DNA of 64,000 bases from Thermohalobaculum sp964475765 (GCA_964475765.1 CAYYZH010000001.1:1-64000); one strand, 5' to 3'; positions 1 through 8,337 are shown, numbered from the stretch's first letter. Notes: generated from the letters alone by a model not told the origin. Program-made: numbers and translations.

Positions 1-187
1 CTTCCTTCCGCGCCGTGATCCAGATGGCTGCACCGCCTTCGACATTCGTGATCGAAACGAGGGACCCGGCCGGCAGCGTCAGCTTTTTTGATCCGCCCCA
101 TGAAAGATCGCACCGAAGATGTGCGGGCTTGTTCAGCCCCCGGTATCGGCGACGTTCCAGCTCGCCTGCGTCCTCCCCGGTCAGCAC
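1..187 (-). CDS. partial CDS, possible DUF1989 (urea carboxylase-associated-like) protein
   Basis: A 62-codon open frame on the minus strand runs off the left edge of the window. It would start at a GTG preceded by GGGAG eight bases upstream. The C-terminal half reads KLTLPAGSLVSITNVEGG, which resembles the opening strand pair of DUF1989 proteins (a hydrophobic 'PAG..L.I.nveGg' segment). Only the N-terminus is present, so the family call is a guess from one short motif. It is divergent from the lacI-type gene, and two operator-like sites lie between them, so it may head the operon that this repressor controls. Seen: the open frame and the ribosome-binding site. Inferred: identity and regulation. 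Confidence 0.35.
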   Translation of the reverse strand, partial: MLTGEDAGELERRRYRGLNKPAHLRCDLSWGGSKKLTLPAGSLVSITNVEGGAAIWITARKE

Positions 188-233
188 GCCTCGCGCTCCC
201 CATCTGCCGCATCACAGGGCCCCAAGAATGATC

Positions 234-249
234 TTGGAACCGGTTACAT
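234..249. promoter_or_regulatory. LacI-family operator-like site 1
   Basis: The 16 bases TTGGAACCGGTTACAT match the idealised LacI/GalR-type palindrome ATGTAACCGGTTACAT at 14 positions, including the central CCGG. The site lies in the divergent intergenic region upstream of the LacI-type gene. Its centre is 31 bp, about three helical turns, from that of the second site. Binding by the adjacent regulator is inferred. Confidence 0.5.
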
Positions 250-264
250 CGCAAGAATCGGTCT

Positions 265-280
265 ATGTAACCCGTTTCAT
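265..280. promoter_or_regulatory. LacI-family operator-like site 2
   Basis: ATGTAACCCGTTTCAT matches the idealised ATGTAACCGGTTACAT palindrome at 14 of 16 positions. Together with site 1 it forms a perfect inverted pair GGTTACAT/ATGTAACC with 15 bp between the arms. The spacing puts both sites on the same DNA face, as expected for a dimer pair or tetramer acting on the divergent promoters. Autoregulation of the lacI-type gene is the simplest reading. Confidence 0.5.
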
Positions 281-347
281 CTGATGGCTTGCTGATCCGA
301 GTCGTCAAGAGGTAAGAGTATTGGACGTCTAACATGGGGATCGAGAC

Positions 348-1352
348 TTGGCCCAAAAGGTCGGCAGAATAAGAGACGTCGCACGGGAAACAGGGCTGTC
401 CATTGCCACAATTTCGCGCGTGATGAACGGGGCGCCGAACGTATCGGAAACCACGCGTGCTCTGGTTCTAGAGGCGAGCCGCAAGCTGGACTATCTGCCA
501 AACCCCGCGGCCCGTGCCTTGTCGACTTCGAAGTCGATGACGATCGCCGCGATTATCCCCACCATCGAACATTCCATCTACGCGAAGTATATCGCGGCGA
601 TCGAACGAACGCTGGCCGAAAGCGGGTACTCGTTGGTTCTGGCGGTGTCCAATGCCGATGATGAAAGCGAGCTGAAAGCCGCCCGGAAACTGCTGGGCAT
701 GGGCGCTCAGGCTTTCATTCTGAGCGGAGCGGCGCACAGTCCCGAACTGGCAGATTTGTTTAAACGACGGGGTTTGCCGTTCGTCTTTACATCGGTCTGG
801 GATATGAACAGTCAAGTCCCGACCATTGGATATGACAATGCTGCCTTAGCGCGCCGCGCGGTGACATACCTATCTGATCGGGGGCACCGGGATATTGCCG
901 TTCTGCACGGACCCGTCAGTGAAAGCGATCGGACAAAGGCCCGCCGGGAAGGGGCAAAGCAGGCAGACGATGGAAGCTTGAACCTCGGCTTTTTCGAGAC
1001 ATCTCTCGACGTGGCCGGTGGACGCCAGGCCGTGGAAGCCATGCTGGCAACAGGACAGAAGGCGACGGCTTTTCTGTGCTTTTCGGATGTCTTGGCGCTC
1101 GGCGCTTACTTTGAGCTGCAAAATGCTGGCCTCTCGGTTCCGGGCGATATGTCGGTCATGGGCTTTGACAATCTGGACTGGTCCGCGGCCGTCTTGCCAG
1201 GATTGACGACGATCGATCTGCCAGCGGTTGCCATGGGAGAGAACGTAGCGTCGCAACTGATCAATCATCTCGAAAAAGGGAAGCCGATTTCCCCTACGAA
1301 CCTTGAAGCAAAGATCGTCGAACGGGGCTCGGTGTCACCAATAGCGTTCTAA
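348..1352 (+). CDS. LacI-family transcriptional regulator
   Basis: A 334-residue DNA-binding repressor or activator of the LacI/GalR family, full length for the family. Residues about 6-30 form the helix-turn-helix (IRDVARETGLSIATISRVMN), followed by the hinge region with LPNPAARALSTSKS. A periplasmic-binding-protein-like sensor domain runs from about residue 65 to the end (SVMGFDNLDW near the C-terminus). The start is a TTG with GGGGA seven bases upstream. The ATG at 334 is in another frame. The ligand is unknown, though regulators of this kind usually sense sugars or related small molecules. Two LacI-type palindromes upstream suggest autoregulation and control of the divergent gene. Confidence 0.9.
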   Translation: MAQKVGRIRDVARETGLSIATISRVMNGAPNVSETTRALVLEASRKLDYLPNPAARALSTSKSMTIAAIIPTIEHSIYAKYIAAIERTLAESGYSLVLAVSNADDESELKAARKLLGMGAQAFILSGAAHSPELADLFKRRGLPFVFTSVWDMNSQVPTIGYDNAALARRAVTYLSDRGHRDIAVLHGPVSESDRTKARREGAKQADDGSLNLGFFETSLDVAGGRQAVEAMLATGQKATAFLCFSDVLALGAYFELQNAGLSVPGDMSVMGFDNLDWSAAVLPGLTTIDLPAVAMGENVASQLINHLEKGKPISPTNLEAKIVERGSVSPIAF

Positions 1353-1359
1353 TCAGACT

Positions 1360-1536
1360 TTAGGTCAAAACTGATTCTTGAAAAACTCTGGGACGGTCCA
1401 GGTCCGCCTGCAGCACTCCGATAGTCAGAATTTTAGTGGGATCAGAAGGGCCGATTAAACGGAGCGTTGCGCGTAGATCAGGCTCGACTAACGTCCGATC
1501 TTGTGCTTGGGCCTCCAGTTTGATGGACTGGAACAT
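1360..1536 (-). CDS. small ORF or gene remnant, unknown
   Basis: A 58-codon open frame begins at ATG 1536. The same frame stays open upstream to the stop of the next gene at about 1619, some 87 codons in total. It uses ordinary codons and reads in part LRLIGPSDPTKILTIGVLQ. The nearest Shine-Dalgarno-like GGAG is 13 bases upstream of the ATG, which is weak. It may be the eroded C-terminal end of a gene, a real small protein or chance. No family is recognised. It otherwise fills the 265-bp gap between the LacI-type gene and the next minus-strand gene. Confidence 0.2.
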   Translation of the reverse strand: MFQSIKLEAQAQDRTLVEPDLRATLRLIGPSDPTKILTIGVLQADLDRPRVFQESVLT

Positions 1537-1618
1537 GCGACTGAATGGGCTCCAAGCGGCCGTTTGTCCAAAGGTATGGACTTTAAATCTCCGGCGGCCG
1601 TCTTGTTGGAGCGGCAGA

Positions 1619-2215
1619 TCATTCCTCGGTTTTCTTTTCCTCGCGCAGTTCTGCCGTCATGGTGACGAAACGCTCGAAATCAGCGTTGCGCGCGTTGGGA
1701 TCGAGCACGATCTGCATCTTGTCCGTGAACTCGCGTTTGACCGCGACCAGTTGGGCGCGCAGCGCACGGTTCTCGGTCTGGTCCTTGTAGTTCAGGTTCT
1801 TCAGGTGCTCGTAAGCTGTGGCCACGGGGTCGAGGATGGGGTCGCGATATCCGCGAAAAACGATGCGCCGCTGACCACGGTCTCCGAGCAGGTTTTCATT
1901 GGGAAAGAACCACCGTCCGCTGTCGATCAGGGCCGAAAGCCGCACCAGTGCTGCGTGCCGGCGCTCAAACAGGCTGAGATCTTCGCATTTTGCCGGGTCG
2001 AGATCGCAGAGCAGCACTGCGGTTGACATCGCGTCGACCACATGATCGGCCCATGCGCGGATCTCGGCATGGTACTGGTGCGTCCAGTTCGCAAGCTCGA
2101 CTTCCTGAAACTGCTTCTGGCGGGTCGCGGCGCGCTTGGCGAAGGTATAAGACACATAGGCGCCGATGACCGAGGCTGTCCCGGTCACCAGGCCGATGAT
2201 GGTCGTCAGCTCCAT
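1619..2215 (-). CDS. hypothetical membrane-anchored protein
   Basis: A 198-residue protein of unrecognised family. Residues about 4-26 form one hydrophobic helix (TTIIGLVTGTASVIGAYVSY) followed by positive charges, which predicts a single N-terminal anchor with the rest in the cytoplasm. The remainder is mostly helical and charged, with a likely coiled-coil stretch near residues 135-165 (NRALRAQLVAVKREF) and an acidic/lysine-rich tail EEKKTEE. It lies directly downstream of the OYE gene with no spacing: the ATG at 2215 abuts that gene's stop at 2216-2218. Co-transcription and translational coupling are therefore likely. No catalytic motif is visible. Confidence 0.7.
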   Translation of the reverse strand: MELTTIIGLVTGTASVIGAYVSYTFAKRAATRQKQFQEVELANWTHQYHAEIRAWADHVVDAMSTAVLLCDLDPAKCEDLSLFERRHAALVRLSALIDSGRWFFPNENLLGDRGQRRIVFRGYRDPILDPVATAYEHLKNLNYKDQTENRALRAQLVAVKREFTDKMQIVLDPNARNADFERFVTMTAELREEKKTEE

Positions 2216-3343
2216 TTACTTCGCAGGCGGCGGGTTGCCGGGCACGGGCAGGCCCTGCAGTGTCGGATGTGAGCGGGCGTATTGCGCGGGGAAGGCGGCG
2301 CGTTCGTCGCCAAGCGCCTCAGCGGCGTGCCACGCCCAGCGGCTGTCATAGGTGATGCCGCGCGCGAGCGCGACCATGTCCGCCTGCCCCGTCGTGAGGA
2401 TGTGCTCAGCCTGGAACGGGTCGGTGATCTTGCCCACGGCCATGACGGTCAGATCGGGGACCGCGCGTTTGATTTCGGACGCGAGACCGGTCTGGTAGCC
2501 CGGTGCAACCCGAAGCCCCGTCATTTCGCCATTTCCCCCGGAGGAGACATCGACAAAGTCGCAGCCCCGCTCGGCGAGGGCTTGCGCGTACTGGATGCAC
2601 TCCTCGATGGTCCAGGACGACCCCTCGATCCAATCGGTTGCCGAGAACCGCACGCCGAGCGGCTTGGTATCGGGCCAGGCTGCACGCACCGCCTCGAACA
2701 CCTCCAGCGGAAAGCGCATACGGTTCTCGAGGCTGCCGCCGTATTTGTCGTCGCGCTTGTTCGAGACGGGCGAGAGGAACTGGTGCAGCAGGTACCCGTG
2801 GGCGGAGTGGATTTCGATCAGGTCGAAATCAAGCCGCGCACAGCGCTCTGTCGCATCGACGAATGCATCGAGGATACGCTTCATCGAGTTGTCGCCGATC
2901 TCGTCTGGCATGTGCCAGCCATCGGCAAACGGCATGGCGGAAGGGCCATAGGTCTGCCAGTCACCCTTGCCTGGCTCCAGCGCCCGCCCGCCGTTCCATG
3001 GCAAGTCGGCCGATGCCTTGCGCCCGGCATGGGCCAGCTGCATCCCGATCTTGGACGACCCGTAATCGCGGTAGAACTCAATGATCGGCTTGAACGCGGC
3101 CTCATGCGTGTCCGACCACAGTCCGGTGCAACCCGGCGTGATCCGCCCCTCGGGCTCGACTCCGGTCGCTTCGACGATCACAAGACCGGGCCCGGAGATC
3201 GCGAACTGACCCAGATGCACCAGATGCCAGTTCCCGGCGATGCCATCCTTGGCTGTATATTGGCACATCGGGGCGACGGTGATGCGGTTCGGGATCTCGA
3301 CCCCGCGCATAGTGATCGGATCGAAAAGACGGGTCTTCGGCAT
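2216..3343 (-). CDS. NADH:flavin oxidoreductase, old yellow enzyme family (YqjM-like)
   Basis: A 375-residue FMN-dependent TIM-barrel reductase. It typically reduces C=C bonds of enones or 2-enoyl substrates with NAD(P)H. YqjM-class signatures are present: APMCQY near the N-terminus (the thiol that tunes FMN, plus Tyr), the HAGRKAS loop, and the substrate-anchoring pair in HSAHGYLLHQF. The start is chosen at ATG 3343 because GAGG sits six bases upstream; a further ATG four codons earlier lacks this. It is the last large enzyme of the minus-strand catabolic block, where an enone reductase would fit ring or side-chain reduction. The exact substrate is unknown. Confidence 0.88.
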   Translation of the reverse strand: MPKTRLFDPITMRGVEIPNRITVAPMCQYTAKDGIAGNWHLVHLGQFAISGPGLVIVEATGVEPEGRITPGCTGLWSDTHEAAFKPIIEFYRDYGSSKIGMQLAHAGRKASADLPWNGGRALEPGKGDWQTYGPSAMPFADGWHMPDEIGDNSMKRILDAFVDATERCARLDFDLIEIHSAHGYLLHQFLSPVSNKRDDKYGGSLENRMRFPLEVFEAVRAAWPDTKPLGVRFSATDWIEGSSWTIEECIQYAQALAERGCDFVDVSSGGNGEMTGLRVAPGYQTGLASEIKRAVPDLTVMAVGKITDPFQAEHILTTGQADMVALARGITYDSRWAWHAAEALGDERAAFPAQYARSHPTLQGLPVPGNPPPAK

Positions 3344-3406
3344 GTCAGTCCTCATATCTGGGGCGGCGTAGGGGCGTACGTGACGCACCGCCAGTGTCGT
3401 AAGTTG

Positions 3407-3952
3407 TCAGGAGAAGGCCGCGCTGCCATCCGGTGTTGGCACTTCGTAGGCATTCAGCGTCAGAGAGACCAGCGCGTAGTACCCGCAGAGCCCGATCACA
3501 TCGACCAGCCCTTCTTCGCCCAGCAGATCGCGAGCATGGGCGAACTCGTCATCCGTCAACCGGTGACGCTCGTTCAGGGCAATGGCGGTCTGGTAGACGA
3601 CCTTTGCGGCGTCGCTCTCCAAATCGGGCTCCCTGCCCGCCTGGATCGCGTCGGTGACAGCTTCAGAAACTCCTGCCTCATGCGCCATGCGGCTGTGCGC
3701 CCACCACTCGAACTCGGCCTTGTAATGAGCGCCCGTCACACAAATGGCGATTTCGGCCAGATCCCGGCTGAGGGTCGTATTGAACCGGAAATACTCACCC
3801 AGCTTCTGACCGGCACTCGCCATCTCGGGATTGGTGATCCAGGCGAGGAACGGCCCCCGGATGGAGCCGCGCGGACCGGACGTGATCGCGTCGTGCACCG
3901 CACGCTGCGCGTCGGACATGTCGGCATAGTCGGACGGGTTCAGTCGGCTCAC
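3407..3952 (-). CDS. carboxymuconolactone decarboxylase family protein
   Basis: A 181-residue all-helical protein of the CMD/AhpD-like superfamily. The segment from ITNPEMA to ICVTGAHYKAEFEWWAH carries the usual helices with a conserved EW.aH pattern. The family's CxxC pair is not present; a single Cys precedes VTGAHY. Peroxidase activity is therefore unlikely, and a decarboxylase or lactone-type role is possible. The start is the GTG at 3952, which overlaps the preceding gene's TGA as GTGA, giving tight translational coupling to the crotonase upstream. Its function in the catabolic block is unproven. Confidence 0.8.
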   Translation of the reverse strand: MSRLNPSDYADMSDAQRAVHDAITSGPRGSIRGPFLAWITNPEMASAGQKLGEYFRFNTTLSRDLAEIAICVTGAHYKAEFEWWAHSRMAHEAGVSEAVTDAIQAGREPDLESDAAKVVYQTAIALNERHRLTDDEFAHARDLLGEEGLVDVIGLCGYYALVSLTLNAYEVPTPDGSAAFS

Positions 3953-4740
3953 GAGCGCACCTTTCCCCAATCGGGTTTGCGTTTTTCAAGGAAGGCGGTG
4001 ATGCCCTCCTGCCCCTCTGCCGATCCCAAGGCCGCGGCGATACCATCGGCTTCAGCGTCCAGTTGCTCTTTCAGGCTGGCCAATCGCGCGCTGTTGATCA
4101 GCTTCTTGCCAACAGCATGAGCGGCGGAGGGCCCTTCGGAGAGTTCTCCGGCCCAGGCCATCGCGGCATCAAGGGCGCCGCCCGGATCCGCCAGACGGTT
4201 GATCAGGCCGCAAGCGTAGAGCCGTTCGACCGGGATGCGATCACCGGTGAAGACCATCTCGCTCATCAATTGACGTGGCAATGCCGTGCCGAGGAAAGCG
4301 GTCGAGCCGCCATCGGGCGTCATGCCGATCTTGACATACGCCACGGAAACATAGGCATCGCGAGCCGCCACGATCAGGTCGCAGGCGGCCATGATCGAGG
4401 CTCCGGCGCCTGCCGCCCCGCCATCGACCGCGGCGATGATGGGCTTGGGGCAGTCCCGCATGGCGTGGATCATATCGTGCAGCTTGTCGACCGAGGCGCG
4501 GCGGGTGGCATAGTCCGCTTCGCTGCGTTCCTTCAGCCCATTGATGTTACCGCCCGAGCAGAAGAAGCCCTCTGCTCCGGTCAGAACGATGGCACCGACC
4601 GACGTGTCGGATGAGGCGGCCTCGACCGCTTCACGAAAGCCCTCGTAGAAGTCCCAGCTCAACGCGTTGCGGGTTTTGGGATCGTTGTTCACGACCTTCA
4701 ACACGCGACCACTTCGTTCCAGAATGATACGGTCTGACAT
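3949..4740 (-). CDS. enoyl-CoA hydratase/isomerase family protein (crotonase fold)
   Basis: A 263-residue crotonase. The first oxyanion-hole segment is FFCSGGNINGL and the second is GGAAGAGASIMAACDL. At the position where hydratases carry the second catalytic Glu, the sequence reads IGMTPDGGST, with Asp as in PaaG-type isomerases, so isomerisation or an atypical hydration is possible. The C-terminal EKRKPDW is typical of the family. The start at ATG 4740 has GGAGG six bases upstream. It is followed by the CMD-like gene with a 4-base overlap. It is inferred to act on an enoyl-CoA made by the acyl-CoA dehydrogenases upstream in the block. Confidence 0.88.
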   Translation of the reverse strand: MSDRIILERSGRVLKVVNNDPKTRNALSWDFYEGFREAVEAASSDTSVGAIVLTGAEGFFCSGGNINGLKERSEADYATRRASVDKLHDMIHAMRDCPKPIIAAVDGGAAGAGASIMAACDLIVAARDAYVSVAYVKIGMTPDGGSTAFLGTALPRQLMSEMVFTGDRIPVERLYACGLINRLADPGGALDAAMAWAGELSEGPSAAHAVGKKLINSARLASLKEQLDAEADGIAAALGSAEGQEGITAFLEKRKPDWGKVRS

Positions 4741-5130
4741 GGACCCTCCGCCCCTTTGTGTGTTTCCCAATTCCCTACGACAGTGCGCCGGGCCCGCCTA
4801 GAGGCGAGTTGCAAAATCACCGGGCTGATGTGTTGGGCAGCGTTCAGGAAACGTCCGGCCCGTCCCAAACTCGGACATGAGATTTATCAAATTTAAACGG
4901 AATCCGCCGATGCTATTCCCAGTCACGCAAGCCCAGAAGGCCTTTGCATCACCGCCGAAATGGCCAGATCGGGACGCGTAGTGTCATGCTGAAAATGTTT
5001 TCCTGGGTTGGATTTGCCGTCATCGCCCTGTCGAACGAGGCCACGTTTGGTCTGGTACCGCAGTTGGTCTTCGGGGGCTGACGACATCTACGCCATGTTC
5101 CAAGTGGCGAGTAGTACAAGCCCTTGAATG
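4741..5130. other. intergenic stretch without a recognised gene
   Basis: About 390 bases upstream of the crotonase hold no convincing gene. The only open frame of note is a plus-strand ATG at 4986-5081 coding a 31-residue hydrophobic peptide (starting MLKMFSWVGFAVIALSNE) without a clear ribosome-binding site. Some GC-rich self-complementary bits occur, such as CGCC-TAGA-GGCG. The promoter of the crotonase-CMD-OYE group should lie near 4741-4850, but no clear -35/-10 pair was identified. Confidence 0.4.
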
Positions 5131-5163
5131 TAGAAAACCGCGACCGTTTGGGGCCGCGGTTTC
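5131..5163 (-). terminator. rho-independent-type terminator of the OmpA-like gene
   Basis: A perfect 8-bp stem, AAACCGCG (5135-5142) with CGCGGTTT (5155-5162), encloses a 12-base loop. Read on the minus strand, the stem ends in TTTT. It lies about 70-100 bases past the stop of the OmpA-like gene, where a terminator is expected. Confidence 0.65.
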
Positions 5164-5235
5164 AAATCGTCTCTGATCGTTGAGCTATGTCGGCCCAACA
5201 TCGCCCCGGCGTGGGCGCCAGAGCCTTTGTTGGAC

Positions 5236-5757
5236 TTACTGTAGCTTGATCGTCGCCTCGACCCGGCGATTGATCGCGGCAAACGGATCATCCACACGGG
5301 GGCGCGACTCGCCATAGCCCTGCGCCTGCAAGCGATCCCGAGAAACGCCAAGGCTTTCGAGATAACGCACCACTGATTCTGCCCGGCGGTTGGAAAGGTT
5401 CAGGTTGAACCCGTCCGAGCCCCGCGCATCAGTGTGCCCTTCGATGTTGAACTGGGCATTGGCCAGTGAATTTCCGGTCAGCGCCTTGGCGAACTCGGAG
5501 AGATTCTCCTGCGCCTGGCTGCTGAGACGGTCCGAGCCGAGCTCGAAGGTGATCAGCATGTCAAATCCACCGGGATCGGCGGCTTCGGCTTGTTGATCGT
5601 TGCATGCGCTTGACGTCCCGATGCAGATTGCACGGGTCTTGGCGGGCTTGTTTTTCGAAAAGAACGCTTCGATGTCATCGGCCGAATACGAGGGACCTGC
5701 CAGTGCTGCATGAGGCAGAGCCAACATGGCGGCGGCCGCAAGGAGGCGGGTGAGCAT
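5236..5757 (-). CDS. OmpA-family protein
   Basis: A 173-residue secreted protein. A signal peptide covers residues 1-20 (LAAAAMLALPHAALA, cleaved after ALA). A linker with a disulfide-capable Cys pair (ICIGTSSAC) follows, then a C-terminal OmpA-like peptidoglycan-binding domain from about residue 65. The domain core is NIEGHTDARGSDGFNLNLSN with RR-AESV and the terminal NRRVEATI. It probably anchors the outer membrane to peptidoglycan. There is no lipobox, so it is periplasmic or outer-membrane-associated. The start is ATG 5757 with GAGGAG upstream, rather than the TTG two codons earlier. It sits inside the catabolic block but has its own terminator and is probably unrelated in function. Confidence 0.88.
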   Translation of the reverse strand: MLTRLLAAAAMLALPHAALAGPSYSADDIEAFFSKNKPAKTRAICIGTSSACNDQQAEAADPGGFDMLITFELGSDRLSSQAQENLSEFAKALTGNSLANAQFNIEGHTDARGSDGFNLNLSNRRAESVVRYLESLGVSRDRLQAQGYGESRPRVDDPFAAINRRVEATIKLQ

Positions 5758-5837
5758 GTGCAACTCCTCTGTTTGAATCTGCCCGTATTTTACCGTGAAA
5801 TAGGGCTTTTCTCAAGCAGAGCACAGGCAAAAGCGGA

Positions 5838-6962
5838 TCAGGACTCCTCCATTTTCCGGCTGAGTTGCACAAATCGCTCAAGATGGTGATCGGTATCGCC
5901 AAAAAGGTGGTCGATCATAACGATCCGTTTTGCAAAATGCGGCAACGGCCACTCCCAGGTCATGGCAACGCCGCCATGCATCTGGATTGCTTCCTCCGCA
6001 ACCAGGCGTCCGACCCGTCCTATCAGGTTCTTGGCTGCTGAGAGGTTCAACTCGCGAAGGTCGCGCGGTCCTTCCAACGTGTTTGCAGCCAACATGACGG
6101 CGGAGCGGGCCTGTTCGATCTCGAGCACCATGTCGACCATCCGGTGCTGCAGCACCTGATTGGAGCCGATCGGCTTGCCGAACTGTTTGCGTTCCTTGAG
6201 ATACTCCAGCGTCATGTCCTTGGCGATGTCCATCGCGCCGATCGCCTCTGCGGAAACGGCCAAAGCACCTGCAGCCAATGTGCGTTCGATCAGCGGCCAG
6301 TCCGAGCCTGGCACGCCGAGGGGCACGCCATGTGCCTTGTCGAGACGGATTTCGGCCACATGCGGGCCGTCAATGCTGGCATGTTGCGTGATGGAGACGC
6401 CGGGCGAGCCGGGGGAGACGAGAAAACAGCCAAGGCCCGCCTCGTCCTCGGTATCACCGATGGTCCGGGCAGTGACGACGATCAGATCCGCAGTGCCGCC
6501 GTTGACCACGACCGATTTGGCGCCGCTGAGTTGCCAATCGTCGCCAACGTGCTCGGCGCGTGTCGCAACATGTGTGTCGGCATAACGTGCGTCCGGTTCG
6601 GAATGGGCAAACGCCAAGAGTGTGCGCCCTTCCATCGCGGCCTCAAGGACTTCGGCGCGTCCATGCGCGGCCAACGGGATCGCGGCGAGTAAAGTCGGCA
6701 GGAACGGCTCGACCACAATGCCACGGCCCAGCATCTCGAACACCAGCGCGATGTCTTCACCTGTCCCGCCATACCCGCCCTGCTCCGCTGGGATCAGCGC
6801 GCCAGCAAGGCCAAGCTCGCAGAATTCGGCCCAGAGTACCCGGTCGAAACCATCTTCCGACTTGGTGGCGGCGTGGCGTTTCTCGATCGGGTACTGCTCA
6901 CGAATGAAGCGCTCGGCGGTGTCCTTGAGCATCTGACGCTCGTCGGAAAGTTCAAAGTCCAT
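5838..6962 (-). CDS. acyl-CoA dehydrogenase, probable one half of a heteromeric pair
   Basis: A 374-residue FAD flavoprotein of the acyl-CoA dehydrogenase superfamily, which introduces a trans double bond into acyl-CoA. N-terminal helical domain: MDFELSDERQMLKDTAERF. Middle beta domain: WQLSGAKSVVVNGG. C-terminal FAD domain: KERKQFGKPIGSNQV and QMHGGVAMTWEWPL. The usual YEGT-type catalytic loop is replaced by DHLFGDTDHH. This form occurs in subunits that pair with a second dehydrogenase, as in actinobacterial ChsE/FadE28-type alpha2beta2 enzymes. The neighbouring gene at 7097-8296 is the likely partner. It probably hands electrons to ETF. Confidence 0.88.
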   Translation of the reverse strand: MDFELSDERQMLKDTAERFIREQYPIEKRHAATKSEDGFDRVLWAEFCELGLAGALIPAEQGGYGGTGEDIALVFEMLGRGIVVEPFLPTLLAAIPLAAHGRAEVLEAAMEGRTLLAFAHSEPDARYADTHVATRAEHVGDDWQLSGAKSVVVNGGTADLIVVTARTIGDTEDEAGLGCFLVSPGSPGVSITQHASIDGPHVAEIRLDKAHGVPLGVPGSDWPLIERTLAAGALAVSAEAIGAMDIAKDMTLEYLKERKQFGKPIGSNQVLQHRMVDMVLEIEQARSAVMLAANTLEGPRDLRELNLSAAKNLIGRVGRLVAEEAIQMHGGVAMTWEWPLPHFAKRIVMIDHLFGDTDHHLERFVQLSRKMEES

Positions 6963-7096
6963 CTCATCCTCTTTCAGCGGAGGCGCGCTCTTTTGCGCAG
7001 TCGGATCGACCTCATGTATGGAGGTTTAGGCGCACGTTTTGCGTTTGCAAAGCTGCACACCGCGATCCGAGTGCGCTGAAGACGCACCTCTGGGTC

Positions 7097-8296
7097 TCAA
7101 AGCCCAAGCAGGTGTTTGGCGACAATATTGCGCTGGATTTCGTTAGAACCGCCATAGATCGACGTTTTGCGCATGTTGAAATACGTGCGAGCCGCCGGCA
7201 ACGCATAGTCGGGGCCCGGAGGTTCCCCATTCCAGCCCTGATCGAAGGCTTCCGGCAGATCGGGCACCGCGTAGGGTCCACAGGCCCGCCGTGTCAGGTC
7301 CGTGATCTCCTGGCGAATTTGAGTGCCTTTGATCTTCAGGAACGAGCTCTCCGCCCCGGGCGCCTTACCCGCCCCCGCCGCCGAGACCACACGGTTGTTG
7401 AAGATCTCGAGCGCCATGAGGTCGATCTCCACTTCGGCCACGCGCGCCGCAAACAAGGGATCGTCCAGCAGGGCTTTGCCGTTCTTGCGCTGATCGCGCG
7501 CGGCCTTCTTGACCCCTCGCAACCCCTGCTTGGAGAACCCGACCCCCGCGATACCGGTGCGTTCGAAGGTCAGCAGATACTTCGCCAACGTCCAGCCCTT
7601 GTGCTCTTCGCCCACGAGGTTTTCGACCGGGATGCGGACATCGGTGAGGTAGACCTCGTTGACTTCATGCTCGCCCTCGAGCGTATAGATCGGCCTGACT
7701 TCGACACCGGGCGTGGACATGTCGCAGAGCAGAAAACTGATCCCCTCCTGCGGCTTGGCGGCATTGGGATCGGTGCGAACCAGTATGAAGATCCAGTCGG
7801 CGAAATGCGCAAATGTCGTCCACGTTTTCTGACCATTCACAACGTAGTGGTCACCGTCCCGCACGGCGGTGGTGCGCAAACTGGCCAAATCCGATCCCGA
7901 CCCCGGTTCGGAGTAGCCCTGACACCAGAACTGCTCATCGGCCAGGATCTTGGGCAGGTAGTGCGCTTTCTGCTCCTCGGTGCCGAACTTGATCAGAACC
8001 GGCCCCAGCATGTTCACCCCAAAGGGCGCAATGCGCGGCGCACCGGCGGCCACCATTTCTTCTTCAAAGATGTTCTTCTCAGCAGGACCCCAGCCGGTGC
8101 CGCCGTATTCTTTCGGCCAATGCCATGCGAGGTAGCCGCGCTCGCGCAGAATCTCATGCCATGTCATGTAATCGTCTTTGGTCAGGCGCTGTGACCGGCG
8201 GACTTTCTCAACCAAGGCCGCGGGCAGACGATCCTTCAACCAGGCCCTAACATCGGTTTGAAACGCCTGTTCTTCAGCAGAATATGCTAGATCCAT
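7097..8296 (-). CDS. acyl-CoA dehydrogenase, probable partner subunit
   Basis: A 399-residue acyl-CoA dehydrogenase. Signatures: GYSEPGSGSDLASL (substrate/FAD loop), DHYVVNGQKTWTT, and the C-terminal SIYGGSNEIQRNIVAKHLLGL region (quoted as two blocks, SIYGGSNEIQ and RNIVAKHL). The catalytic loop has Gly where medium-chain enzymes have Glu, common in long or bulky-substrate and heteromeric types. The start at ATG 8296 has GGAGG upstream. It precedes the 5838-6962 dehydrogenase in transcription order with 134 bp between them, and follows the thiolase-like gene by 41 bp. Two adjacent, dissimilar dehydrogenases in one operon suggest a heterotetramer acting on a bulky CoA ester (inference). Confidence 0.9.
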   Translation of the reverse strand: MDLAYSAEEQAFQTDVRAWLKDRLPAALVEKVRRSQRLTKDDYMTWHEILRERGYLAWHWPKEYGGTGWGPAEKNIFEEEMVAAGAPRIAPFGVNMLGPVLIKFGTEEQKAHYLPKILADEQFWCQGYSEPGSGSDLASLRTTAVRDGDHYVVNGQKTWTTFAHFADWIFILVRTDPNAAKPQEGISFLLCDMSTPGVEVRPIYTLEGEHEVNEVYLTDVRIPVENLVGEEHKGWTLAKYLLTFERTGIAGVGFSKQGLRGVKKAARDQRKNGKALLDDPLFAARVAEVEIDLMALEIFNNRVVSAAGAGKAPGAESSFLKIKGTQIRQEITDLTRRACGPYAVPDLPEAFDQGWNGEPPGPDYALPAARTYFNMRKTSIYGGSNEIQRNIVAKHLLGL

Positions 8297-8337
8297 TGGG
8301 CTCCCTCCTGATCCTTGTTCTGAACTCCGGTGCCGCC

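Noticed and set aside
334..348. ATG at 334 as the start of the LacI-type gene
   Set aside because: It is out of frame with the helix-turn-helix coding sequence. TTG 348 is in frame and well spaced from GGGGA.
2282..4120. 612-codon open frame on the plus strand opposite the OYE and CMD-like genes
   Set aside because: It is antisense to two genes with clear family motifs and encodes no recognisable domain. Long antisense frames are common in GC-rich DNA with strong third-position bias.
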